NCBI GenBank assembly: GCA_904393855.1 | Contig: CAJFNE010000041.1 | Coordinates: 1-11,910, forward strand | DNA length: 11,910 nt | From: an uncultured Oscillibacter sp. | GTDB lineage: Bacteria; Bacillota; Clostridia; Oscillospirales; Oscillospiraceae | Direction: 5' to 3' | In this document: positions 6,131-11,910 of the stretch, in pieces | How positions within the stretch are numbered: position 1 is the stretch's first letter | How the letters are laid out: the number at the start of each line of letters is the position of its first letter | The notes under the pieces: model-generated | Seen by the model: the letters and a program-made list of their open reading frames with translations, nothing else | The model's database searches: none | What the model was told of the DNA's origin: nothing | Position numbers and translations under genes: made by a program

Positions 6131-6871
6131 TCACCGGTCGATGTAGGCCGCGGCTGCGTAGCCTACCAGATCCCCATAGTGCACCACGTACCACCCCTGC
6201 CACTCGCCGTAGATGGTGACGGCGGCGCCGTTGGGCATGTTGGCCAGGATCGTGGCGGTGGAGGAGGGGTAGCTGCGCAGGTTCAGCGTCCCGTAGCTGA
6301 CAGCGACGGTACCCGCCGCCGGGTCCATGGGGTAGATGAAGGGCAGGCCGAAGAACCGCGTCAGGGCCCGGGCCAGCTGCTGGGCGATGGCGTCCCAGTG
6401 GCCCTCCAGCCAGACCGCGTCGGCGTAGTTATCGTGGTAGCCGATCTCCACCAGCACCGACGGGGCGTTGGGCTGGCGCACCTCTCCCAGGGTGGTGGTG
6501 GGGCGGGTGGTGACCTTATCCGGCAGCGGGTAGATGGCCCGCAGCTCCTCGGCGATCAGCTCCGCCGCCCGCTGCCCCTCGGCACTGCCGGGGTAGTAGA
6601 AGGCGATGATCCCCCGTACCTCGCCGTAGCTTCCCTCCGGGGCCGCGTTGGAGTGGAGGGCCAGGTACAGGTCATAGTACCCGGTGTTGGCCTCGCGGAT
6701 GGAGCTGCCGGCGGTCATCTCCGGCCGGTTGCGCTTGTACTGGATGCCGTTGGACAGCAGATAGGGCACCAGGGCGTCCGCCAGCAGATTCATGTTGTAC
6801 TCCTCGGAACCGCTTCCGGTGACATACATGTTCCAGTCCTGGGTGGATGGACTCAGATAGATGATGGGCAT
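6131..6871 (-). CDS. N-acetylmuramoyl-L-alanine amidase (amidase_3) with C-terminal SH3 domain
   Basis: 246-aa cell-wall hydrolase predicted to cut the amide bond between MurNAc and L-Ala. The ATG at 6871 has AAGGAGGG 8 nt upstream. Residues 1-180 are the amidase_3 domain: Glu23/24 in GSEEYNMNLLAD and His73 in LALHSNAAP are probable zinc ligands, and Glu142 in VLVEIGYHDN is the likely catalytic Glu. The N-terminal motif that usually supplies the first zinc His (GHGG) reads YLSPSTQDWN here, with no His. Residues about 187-246 form a bacterial SH3 domain (LNLRSYPSS, GEWQGWYVVHYGDLVGYAAAAYI). No signal peptide or TM segment is seen, as in endolysins and sporulation amidases such as CwlC, so export or lysis-dependent release is unexplained. 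It stands alone, divergent from the rRNA methyltransferase gene, with no phage genes around. Confidence 0.87.
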   Translation of the reverse strand: MPIIYLSPSTQDWNMYVTGSGSEEYNMNLLADALVPYLLSNGIQYKRNRPEMTAGSSIREANTGYYDLYLALHSNAAPEGSYGEVRGIIAFYYPGSAEGQRAAELIAEELRAIYPLPDKVTTRPTTTLGEVRQPNAPSVLVEIGYHDNYADAVWLEGHWDAIAQQLARALTRFFGLPFIYPMDPAAGTVAVSYGTLNLRSYPSSTATILANMPNGAAVTIYGEWQGWYVVHYGDLVGYAAAAYIDR

Positions 6872-6921
6872 AAAGTTTTCCCTCCTTCTCCTTTCATCCT
6901 ATGGCATCTTCGGAGAAAGTG

Positions 6922-6930
6922 TGATATACT
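6922..6930 (+). promoter_or_regulatory. Extended -10 promoter of the rRNA methyltransferase gene
   Basis: TGATATACT at 6922-6930 is an extended -10 (TGn + TATACT, 5/6). The -35 region about 17 nt upstream is poor (TGGCAT at 6902-6907), which is common when the extended -10 is present. Start site near 6937, leader about 24 nt. Confidence 0.6.
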
Positions 6931-6960
6931 CTTTTCCAATGCAGAGAAGGAGCGATGGGT

Positions 6961-8190
6961 ATGCGAGCAGAACGGGGCTATCCCCTTTGTACCGTCACCC
7001 CCAAGGCGGAGGCCTCCCTCCTCCGGGGGCACCCCTGGGTATACGACGCGGAGATTCTGTCCCTGGACGGAACGCCGGAGAACGGCGGTCTGGTGGATGT
7101 GGCGAGCCGAAAGGGCCGGTACCTGGGCACGGGCTTTTTCTCGGAGCACTCCAAAATCCGGGTGCGCCTGATCTCCCGGAACGCCAATGACCGCTTTGAC
7201 GCGGCCTTCTGGCAGCGGAAGCTCCAGTGGGCCTGGGAGTACCGCAAGAGCGTCATGGCCCCGGAGGACCTGGACGCCTGCCGCATCATCTTCGGGGAGG
7301 CGGACGCCTTCCCCGGCCTGACGGTGGACAAGTTCCACGACCTGCTGTCCGTCCAGATCCTCTCCGTGGGGATGGAGCGCATCCAGGACATCCTGCTCCC
7401 GACCCTGGTGGAGCTCCTGCGGACTGACGGCTGCCCCATCCGGGGCGTCTTTCTCCGCAACGACGCGGCCCTGCGGGAGAAGGAGGGCCTGCCCCAGGGC
7501 AAGGGCTGGTTCCCCCTCCCCGGCGAGACGCCGCCGGACTCCCCGGTGGCGGAGATCGCAGAAAACGGCATCCGCTATCTGGTGGACGTGGAGAACGGCC
7601 AGAAGACCGGCTTCTTCCTGGACCAGAAGTACAACCGCCGGGCGGTGGGCCGCCTGGCCCAGGGCCGGACGGTGCTGGACTGCTTCACCCACACCGGCTC
7701 TTTCGCCCTGAACGCCGCCCGAGGCGGCGCCGCTCACGTCACCGCCGTGGATGTCTCCGAATCCGCCGTGGAGATGGCCCGGGCCAACGCGGCGCGCAAC
7801 GGTCTGTCAGACGTCATGGACTGTGTGGCCGCCAACGTCTTTGACCTGCTGCCATCTCTTGAAAAGGAGCCCAAGCGGTACGACTTCATCATCCTGGACC
7901 CGCCGGCCTTCACCAAGTCCCGGAAAACCGTGGAGAGCGCCATGACCGGGTACAAGGAGATCAACTACCGGGCCATGCGGCTGCTGCCCCGGGGCGGGTA
8001 TCTCGCCACCTGCTCCTGCTCCCACTTCGCCACGGAGGAGAAGTTCACCGCCATGCTCCAGGCGGCCGCTCACGACGCAGGCGTGCAGCTGCGGCAGATC
8101 GAGGCCCGGCAGCAGAGCTGCGACCACCCCATTCTCTGGGGCGTGCCGGAGACCAACTACTTAAAGTTCTACTTGTTCCAGGTGGTATGA
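6961..8190 (+). CDS. rlmI: RlmI-type 23S rRNA (cytosine-C5) methyltransferase
   Basis: Predicted S-adenosylmethionine-dependent methyltransferase of the RlmI family, which modifies C1962 of 23S rRNA in E. coli. AAGGAG (6947-6952) is 8 nt from ATG 6961 but only 2 nt from the in-frame ATG 6955, so 6961 is preferred, giving 409 aa (E. coli RlmI 396). Residues about 8-75 form the PUA RNA-binding domain (LLRGHPWVYDAEI). Then come the family hallmark KTGFFLDQKYNRR at 215-227, the SAM-binding motif VLDCFTHTGSFALNAA at 238-253, the acidic VTAVDVSESAVEMA at 260-273, the DPPAFTKSRK motif at 313-322, and CSCSHF at 351-356 with the catalytic Cys. Everything expected is present. The target base in this organism is by analogy. 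No neighbour suggests an operon. Confidence 0.92.
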   Translation: MRAERGYPLCTVTPKAEASLLRGHPWVYDAEILSLDGTPENGGLVDVASRKGRYLGTGFFSEHSKIRVRLISRNANDRFDAAFWQRKLQWAWEYRKSVMAPEDLDACRIIFGEADAFPGLTVDKFHDLLSVQILSVGMERIQDILLPTLVELLRTDGCPIRGVFLRNDAALREKEGLPQGKGWFPLPGETPPDSPVAEIAENGIRYLVDVENGQKTGFFLDQKYNRRAVGRLAQGRTVLDCFTHTGSFALNAARGGAAHVTAVDVSESAVEMARANAARNGLSDVMDCVAANVFDLLPSLEKEPKRYDFIILDPPAFTKSRKTVESAMTGYKEINYRAMRLLPRGGYLATCSCSHFATEEKFTAMLQAAAHDAGVQLRQIEARQQSCDHPILWGVPETNYLKFYLFQVV

Positions 8191-8492
8191 CGTTCTTTTT
8201 CTGGAAGGGCTGTAACGACACTTGATTTTGCACAGCAAAATCTGAGTGGAGTACGTCCCCGAAGGGGAAAAAGAAGCAGAAAGAATTTTTGCTCGTTACC
8301 GGGTCGGTTCCAGGTCCGGGCACGGTGCTCGGTAACGGTTGTCTGGCAGTTCCGGGACGGCGTGTTTCCTCTGTGGGGAACGGTCAAGCAAAACCGGGCT
8401 CGCTATCACCCCGTGTCCAAGCCCGGGCACAGGGCCGTGCCGGAACGATTCGGACCATGATGCCACATCCTGATGAAAGAGGACTATTTGCT
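8191..8492 (+). other. 302-nt intergenic stretch with several inverted repeats
   Basis: No believable gene on either strand. The stretch holds gattttgc-aca-gcaaaatc (8224-8242, 8-bp perfect stem), tcccc-gaa-gggga (8256-8268, 5-bp stem), cgttaccg...cggtaacg (8294-8301 with 8330-8337, 28-nt loop), gtttcc...gggaac (8364-8369 with 8376-8381), and ggcac...gtgcc (8426-8430 with 8437-8441). Together these could be a structured RNA, a dispersed repeat, or the leader of the membrane-protein gene. No convincing promoter or T-tract terminator was found. Confidence 0.45.
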
Positions 8493-9242
8493 ATGCGCGT
8501 ATCCAACCGTACACGACATTACTATCTGGCCTGTCTGGCCGCCCGCACGCTGGCTTTCGGGTTCCTGACGGTCTACGCCATCTGGTTCCCGGCACGCTTT
8601 GACGCGGACCTGGCGGCGGGACCGCTGTGCCTCACGCCGCTGACGGTGGTGTGGCTGGCGCTGATGCTGTCCATGCTCTTTCGCCTCTTCCCCTCCCGAG
8701 TGGAGAGCCTGGGGTGTCAGAAGGAGTTCGCCGGCCGCTTCCGTCCCACCGGGCGGGAGCCCTCCCCGGAGGAGGTCCGGCAGGCGGACCGGGGGGCGCT
8801 GTGGGTGCTGCTGTCCTGGGTGGGCCTGAACGCGCTGTTCTTCCTGGCCTACCGCTGGGGCTGGATCAACCAGCGGTTCCTGGTGTGCCTGGCGGGATTC
8901 TACGGCGTGTGCGACATCGTCTGCATCCTCTTCTTCTGCCCCTTCCAGTCCTGGATGATGCGCAACCGCTGCTGCACCACCTGCCGCATCTACAACTGGG
9001 ACTATCTGATGCTCTGCACCCCCCTGCTGGGGGTGCGGGGGCTGTTCTCCCTCTCCGCCTGCCTGCTGGCCCTGGGCATCCTGGTGCGGTGGGAGTGGAC
9101 CTACCACCGCCGCCGGGAGCGGTTCTTCGTCTCCAGCAACGACGCCCTGCGCTGCGACCAGTGCCAGGAGCACCTGTGCCGCTACAAGCGCGCCCTGTTC
9201 GCCCAGAGGCTCCAGCGGCGGCGGGAGAAGCAGCTGCCCTGA
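8493..9242 (+). CDS. Cys-rich polytopic membrane protein, function unknown
   Basis: 249-aa protein that I cannot assign to a named family. AGAGGA at 8478-8483 sits 9 nt before ATG 8493; in-frame ATGs at 8457 and 8460 lack a site and would add a polar tail. Hydrophobic stretches at about 13-32, 45-65, 103-121, 127-149 and 170-198 suggest five TM helices. Between the last two is RNRCCTTCRIYNWD with Cys160, 161 and 164. After the last helix comes a basic cytoplasmic tail with Cys221-x2-Cys224-x4-Cys229 (LRCDQCQEHLC). The two clusters may form one or two zinc or thiol sites on the same side of the membrane, as basic residues flank both; this is inference. A similar pairing of a CTTCRI(F/Y)NWD motif with a terminal CxxCxxxxC seems familiar from other uncharacterised proteins, but I cannot name the family. 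A 37-nt gap to the AraC gene suggests co-transcription. Confidence 0.75.
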   Translation: MRVSNRTRHYYLACLAARTLAFGFLTVYAIWFPARFDADLAAGPLCLTPLTVVWLALMLSMLFRLFPSRVESLGCQKEFAGRFRPTGREPSPEEVRQADRGALWVLLSWVGLNALFFLAYRWGWINQRFLVCLAGFYGVCDIVCILFFCPFQSWMMRNRCCTTCRIYNWDYLMLCTPLLGVRGLFSLSACLLALGILVRWEWTYHRRRERFFVSSNDALRCDQCQEHLCRYKRALFAQRLQRRREKQLP

Positions 9243-9279
9243 CGCGGCGTCATTCCAGAGAGAACAGGAGGGACCCAGC

Positions 9280-10203
9280 GTGAAATGCAGGCCCATTCTG
9301 GTGGACGACTCCCTGCGGGAGCTGACCCAGCACGGCACCCGGGACTTCCCCCTCTCCATGGACCGGCAGGCGGTGGCCGATCCCAGCCACGGGAACGTCC
9401 GCCACTGGCACCCGGAGATTCAGATCGCCCTGGTGACGGAGGGGACCGTGATTTTCCGCACGGAGGCGGGGGAGTTCCGCCTGGAGGCCGGGGAGGGCTT
9501 CTTCGTGAACAGCGGCGTGCTCCACGAGGCCGTTCCCGCGGAAACCGATAACGGTGTGTATATCTGTATCAACTTTTTACCCAGCGTACTCTATGGGCAG
9601 AGCGACAGCGTGCTCCGCTGGGACTATGTGGAGCCGGTGCTCTCCTGTGAGGCACTGCGGAGCTTCCCCCTGCGGGACCTGCCCTGGCACCGGGAGATCT
9701 GCACCCTGCTGCGGCGGCTGGGTGAGGCGGAGGAGGCGGCGGAGTACGGCTACGAGATGCAGATGGTCTCCCTGCTGGGCCAGCTCTGGCATCTGCTGGT
9801 GACCCACAACCGGGAGGTCATCGAGCAGGGCTCCTCCGTCTCTTTCACGGACCGCCAGCGGGTCCGGACGCTGCAGACCTATCTCCACAAGCATTACATG
9901 GACCGCGTCACCCTGGCGGATATCGCCGCGGCGGGCCACATCAGCCCGGGGGAGTGCTGCCGGGTCTTCCGGCGGGTGCTGCAGACCACCCCGGTACAGT
10001 ATCTGACCCGCTGCCGCCTGGACCAGAGCATCCGCCTGCTGACCCGCACGGCCCTAAACGTAGGGGAGATCGCCGGGCAGGTGGGCTACGGCACCGCCAG
10101 CTACTTCACGGAGCTGTTCCGCCGGGAGATGGGGTGTACCCCCCGAGAGTACCGCCGGCGGCACCAGCAGGCGGAGAGCGGTGCAAAACTATCGGAATCT
10201 TGA
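9280..10203 (+). CDS. AraC-family transcriptional regulator with cupin sensor
   Basis: 307-aa regulator. The start is GTG at 9280, with AGGAGGG 7 nt upstream; the first ATG lies 26 codons in and would cut the sensor. Residues about 20-110 are a cupin-like (AraC_binding) domain with HWHPEIQIALV at 42-52, TEAGEFRLEAGEGFFVNSG at 61-79 and a beta-strand ending INFLP. Residues about 195-295 are the double helix-turn-helix. The first is TLADIAAAGHISPGECCRVF at 211-230. The second is VGEIAGQVGYGTASYFTELF at 261-280, followed by the conserved GCTPREYRR. Such proteins bind a small ligand and usually activate adjacent genes. The likely target is the cyclodeaminase-like operon starting 128 nt downstream on the same strand. 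It may be co-transcribed with the upstream membrane protein gene. The ligand is unknown. Confidence 0.92.
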   Translation: MKCRPILVDDSLRELTQHGTRDFPLSMDRQAVADPSHGNVRHWHPEIQIALVTEGTVIFRTEAGEFRLEAGEGFFVNSGVLHEAVPAETDNGVYICINFLPSVLYGQSDSVLRWDYVEPVLSCEALRSFPLRDLPWHREICTLLRRLGEAEEAAEYGYEMQMVSLLGQLWHLLVTHNREVIEQGSSVSFTDRQRVRTLQTYLHKHYMDRVTLADIAAAGHISPGECCRVFRRVLQTTPVQYLTRCRLDQSIRLLTRTALNVGEIAGQVGYGTASYFTELFRREMGCTPREYRRRHQQAESGAKLSES

Positions 10204-10230
10204 CGTCACTTACCGGAAAATGCGCGAAAC

Positions 10231-10259
10231 GCGCCGCGGCCATTGACTTGCCGCGGCGC
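10231..10259 (+). terminator. Terminator-like dyad after araC, overlapping the next promoter
   Basis: Perfect 10-bp arms, gcgccgcggc at 10231-10240 and gccgcggcgc at 10250-10259, with a 9-nt loop cattgactt, followed by TCTCTTTT. This fits a rho-independent terminator 27 nt after the araC stop. The loop holds TTGACT, the -35 box of the next promoter, so the dyad may also be an operator. Confidence 0.7.
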
Positions 10260-10272
10260 TCTCTTTTATACT
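10243..10272 (+). promoter_or_regulatory. Promoter of the cyclodeaminase-like/kinase operon
   Basis: TTGACT at 10243-10248 and TATACT at 10267-10272 (each 5/6) with an 18-nt spacer. Start site near 10279, leader about 53 nt, containing a small ccccg/cgggg hairpin (10288-10292 with 10298-10302). The right arm of the 10231-10259 dyad fills most of the spacer, so protein binding to the dyad would interfere with, or assist, RNA polymerase. Confidence 0.72.
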
Positions 10273-10331
10273 GGACCATAGGGAAATCCCCGCCTTTCGG
10301 GGCGGATATTTGGAAAAAGGAGCGAACGATC

Positions 10332-11453
10332 ATGGGCAAACGTACGGAATTCTTGTTTTTATCGGAACCGGACTGCATCGCGGCGGGGGTGCTGGACGCC
10401 CGCAAATGCGTGGACAACGCGGAGGAGGTCTTCAAGCTGCTGGCTCAGGGGGACTACCTGATGGGCGGCGCCGGTCACAACAGCCACGGCCTGCCCCTGG
10501 TGTTCCCGCAGGAGAGCCCCTTCCCCAATATGCCATTGGCGGGTCCGGACCGCCGGTTCGTGGCCATGCCCGCGTACCTGGGCGGGCGGTTTGACATCTG
10601 CGGCGTCAAGTGGTACGGCTCCAACGCCGCCAACAAGCACCGGGGCCTGCCCCGCTCCGTGCTGACGGTGATGCTCAACGACAAGGAGACCGGGGAGCCC
10701 CTGTGCCTGATGAGCGCCAACCTCAGCTCCGCCGCCCGCACCGGCGCCGTCCCCGCCGTGGGTGCCCGGTATCTGGCCCGGCAGAACGCGGAGACCCTCA
10801 CCTGCGTGGGCTGCGGCCCCATCGGCCGGGGCTGCCTGGACGCCATCGCCACCGTCCTGCCCAACCTGAAGAGGGTGGTGTGCAACAACCGCTCCCCCGC
10901 CAACGCCATGGCTCTGGCGGAGCACGTGGAGCGGGACCTGGGCCTCACCGCCGTGGTGGAGCCGGAGCTGGAGACCGCCGTCCGGCAGGCGGACGTCCTG
11001 TCCATCGCCGTGTCCCGCACCGCGCCGCTGCACCTGAAACGGGAGTGGGTTCAGCCCGGCTGCACCCTGCTGGCCTCCGGCCCCTTCCAGTGTGACGAGG
11101 CCCTGTGGCTGGACATGAAGATCGTGCTGGACAACACCGCCCTGCACCAGACCTATGTCCAGGAGGGCAAAGAGAACCACGACCCCAGCTACGGCAACCA
11201 CATCGGCACCCCCATCTATCAGCTGATCGACGCGGGCAAGCTGCCGTCCCTGGAGGCCTTCCCCACCCTGGGCAAGATCATCCTGGGGGAGCAGGGCGGC
11301 CGCACCGGCGAAGAGGAGATCCTCTGCTTCATCAACGACGGCATGGCCATCTTCGACATGGGCCTGTGCCACGACCTCTATGAGACCGCCCTGGAACAGG
11401 GCATCGGCCAGAAGCTGGTGCTGTGGGACAGCGCCGCCCAGTGCGCGGAGTAA
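10332..11453 (+). CDS. Ornithine cyclodeaminase/mu-crystallin family NAD(P)-binding protein
   Basis: 373-aa protein of the ornithine cyclodeaminase/mu-crystallin superfamily. AAGGAG at 10317-10322 is 9 nt before ATG 10332. An open frame extends upstream to 9954, but that part overlaps araC and is spurious. Visible features are Lys93 in FDICGVKWYGSN (the usual catalytic or substrate Lys region), SSAARTGAV at 132-140 (the family's RTGA motif), and the Rossmann dinucleotide loop VGCGPIGRG at 159-167. Further on are ADVLSIAVSRT at 220-230, LASGPFQCDE at 247-256 and INDGMAIFDM at 334-343. It is somewhat longer than typical members (about 310-350). Members range over cyclodeaminases, ketimine reductases, and alanine or opine-type dehydrogenases, so the substrate cannot be read. 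I recall relatives being database-labelled 'tyramine oxidase subunit B', a label I would not trust. It is first of an operon with a glycerate-kinase-like gene 16 nt downstream. Confidence 0.85.
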   Translation: MGKRTEFLFLSEPDCIAAGVLDARKCVDNAEEVFKLLAQGDYLMGGAGHNSHGLPLVFPQESPFPNMPLAGPDRRFVAMPAYLGGRFDICGVKWYGSNAANKHRGLPRSVLTVMLNDKETGEPLCLMSANLSSAARTGAVPAVGARYLARQNAETLTCVGCGPIGRGCLDAIATVLPNLKRVVCNNRSPANAMALAEHVERDLGLTAVVEPELETAVRQADVLSIAVSRTAPLHLKREWVQPGCTLLASGPFQCDEALWLDMKIVLDNTALHQTYVQEGKENHDPSYGNHIGTPIYQLIDAGKLPSLEAFPTLGKIILGEQGGRTGEEEILCFINDGMAIFDMGLCHDLYETALEQGIGQKLVLWDSAAQCAE

Positions 11454-11469
11454 AGCGAGGGAGCACCGC

Positions 11470-11910
11470 ATGGAACAGAAAATCAAGAACCGGGACGCCC
11501 TGCTGTCCCACGGGGACCGGGAGAGCCGGAAAATCGTCCTGGACATCGCGGAGGGCACCCTCCGGCGGCTGGACGCCCGGGAGCGCATCCGCTCCATCGC
11601 TCACATGGAGGGGGACGTCCTGTGCATCGGGGAGCGCCGTTGGGATCTGCGTAAAAAACGCAACGTCTACCTGCTTGGGGCCGGCAAGGCTTGCAACCAC
11701 ATGGCCATGGCCGTGGAGGAGATCCTGGGCAACCACCTGACAAGGGGCATCGCCATTGTGAAGGTCTCCGAGCCCACGGACGTGTTCCGCAAAACCGAGG
11801 TCTACGTGGGCGGGCATCCCCTGCCCAACGAGGAGGGCTACCGGGCCTGCCGGGAGATCCTAAAACTGGTGGACAGCGCCACCGCCGACGACCTCTTCCT
11901 GGTGGTGATC
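11470..11910 (+). CDS. Glycerate 2-kinase-like protein (DUF4147/MOFRL family), 3' truncated
   Basis: The first 147 residues are inside the window; family members are about 420-450 aa, so about two thirds is missing, including the C-terminal MOFRL domain. ATG 11470 has GAGGGAG 6 nt upstream and follows the previous stop by 16 nt. The N-terminal DUF4147 pattern is clear: RESRKIVLDIAEGTLRRLD helix, VYLLGAGKACNHMAMAVEEILG at about 66-87 with the GKA nucleotide-region loop, RGIAIVKVSEP at 92-102, and GGHPLPNEEGYRACREIL at 114-131. The family phosphorylates D-glycerate to 2-phosphoglycerate in glyoxylate, tartrate or serine breakdown, but divergent members exist and the substrate here is unproven. 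Context with a cyclodeaminase-like dehydrogenase and an AraC regulator suggests a small-molecule catabolic operon. Confidence 0.85.
   Translation, partial: MEQKIKNRDALLSHGDRESRKIVLDIAEGTLRRLDARERIRSIAHMEGDVLCIGERRWDLRKKRNVYLLGAGKACNHMAMAVEEILGNHLTRGIAIVKVSEPTDVFRKTEVYVGGHPLPNEEGYRACREILKLVDSATADDLFLVVI

Noticed and set aside
6131..6871. Amidase considered as evidence of a prophage remnant
   Set aside because: No holin, tail, integrase or attachment-like repeats are nearby and base composition matches the neighbours, so a cellular wall hydrolase is as likely.
8205..8300. Considered as an intrinsic terminator for the rRNA methyltransferase gene
   Set aside because: The T run at 8195-8199 has no stem before it, and the hairpins at 8224-8242 and 8256-8268 are followed by purine-rich rather than T-rich sequence.
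8045..8387. Two - strand open frames across the rRNA methyltransferase end and the intergenic region
   Set aside because: No RBS, overlap with each other and with a conserved gene, and low-complexity Phe/Leu runs from A-rich + strand sequence.
9954..10331. Upstream in-frame extension of the cyclodeaminase-like gene
   Set aside because: It overlaps araC in another frame and passes through the terminator and promoter; the ATG at 10332 has a good RBS and family-like length.
10359..11597. Open frame of 412 codons on the - strand opposite the cyclodeaminase-like gene
   Set aside because: Antisense to a conserved dehydrogenase-family gene with all motifs, and runs across two + strand genes and their RBS.

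Overview
The window is GC-rich with strong AGGAGG-type ribosome binding sites and sigma70/sigmaA-type promoters. It carries a two-gene SUF operon, RNase Y, a stand-alone LUD protein and an endolysin-like amidase. This points to a high-GC, gut-type Clostridia, most likely Oscillospiraceae (Flavonifractor/Lawsonibacter/Pseudoflavonifractor-like). The taxon is inferred from gene content and codon style, not proven. Gene density is high and there are no mobile elements, CRISPR arrays, rRNA or tRNA genes.

Layout. (1) 1-1410 (+): the end of sufC overlaps by 4 nt a short, SufB-like scaffold gene. The pair is closed by a strong hairpin at 1433-1460, with no sufS/sufU inside the window. (2) 1500-3213 (-): a two-gene operon with a clear promoter encodes a Gly/Arg-rich, two-TM protein with a TPM-like extracytoplasmic domain, then PspA. 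It looks like an envelope-stress module. (3) 3412-4956 (-): rny (RNase Y), with a textbook terminator and a promoter about 260 nt upstream of the start. (4) 5421-6041 (+): a stand-alone LUD-domain protein with a Cys cluster, under its own promoter. (5) 6131-6871 (-): an amidase_3-type cell-wall hydrolase with a C-terminal SH3 domain. It is divergent from (6) 6961-8190 (+): an RlmI-type 23S rRNA methyltransferase. (7) 8191-8492: a 302-nt intergenic stretch with several inverted repeats. (8) 8493-10203 (+): a Cys-rich polytopic membrane protein of unknown function, followed after 37 nt by an AraC-family regulator. (9) 10332-11910 (+): an ornithine-cyclodeaminase/mu-crystallin-family NAD(P) protein, followed after 16 nt by the start of a DUF4147/MOFRL glycerate-2-kinase-like gene that runs off the window.

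How the parts may work together. sufCB builds Fe-S clusters. The TPM-like protein plus PspA probably guards the membrane. RNase Y starts mRNA decay. The AraC regulator sits directly upstream of the cyclodeaminase-kinase pair, so it is a candidate controller of a small catabolic pathway of unknown substrate. At that junction the araC terminator hairpin carries the -35 box of the next promoter in its loop. The parts most worth a second look are this junction with its enzyme pair, the Gly/Arg-rich TPM-like/PspA module, the unknown Cys-rich membrane protein, and the structured intergenic region.
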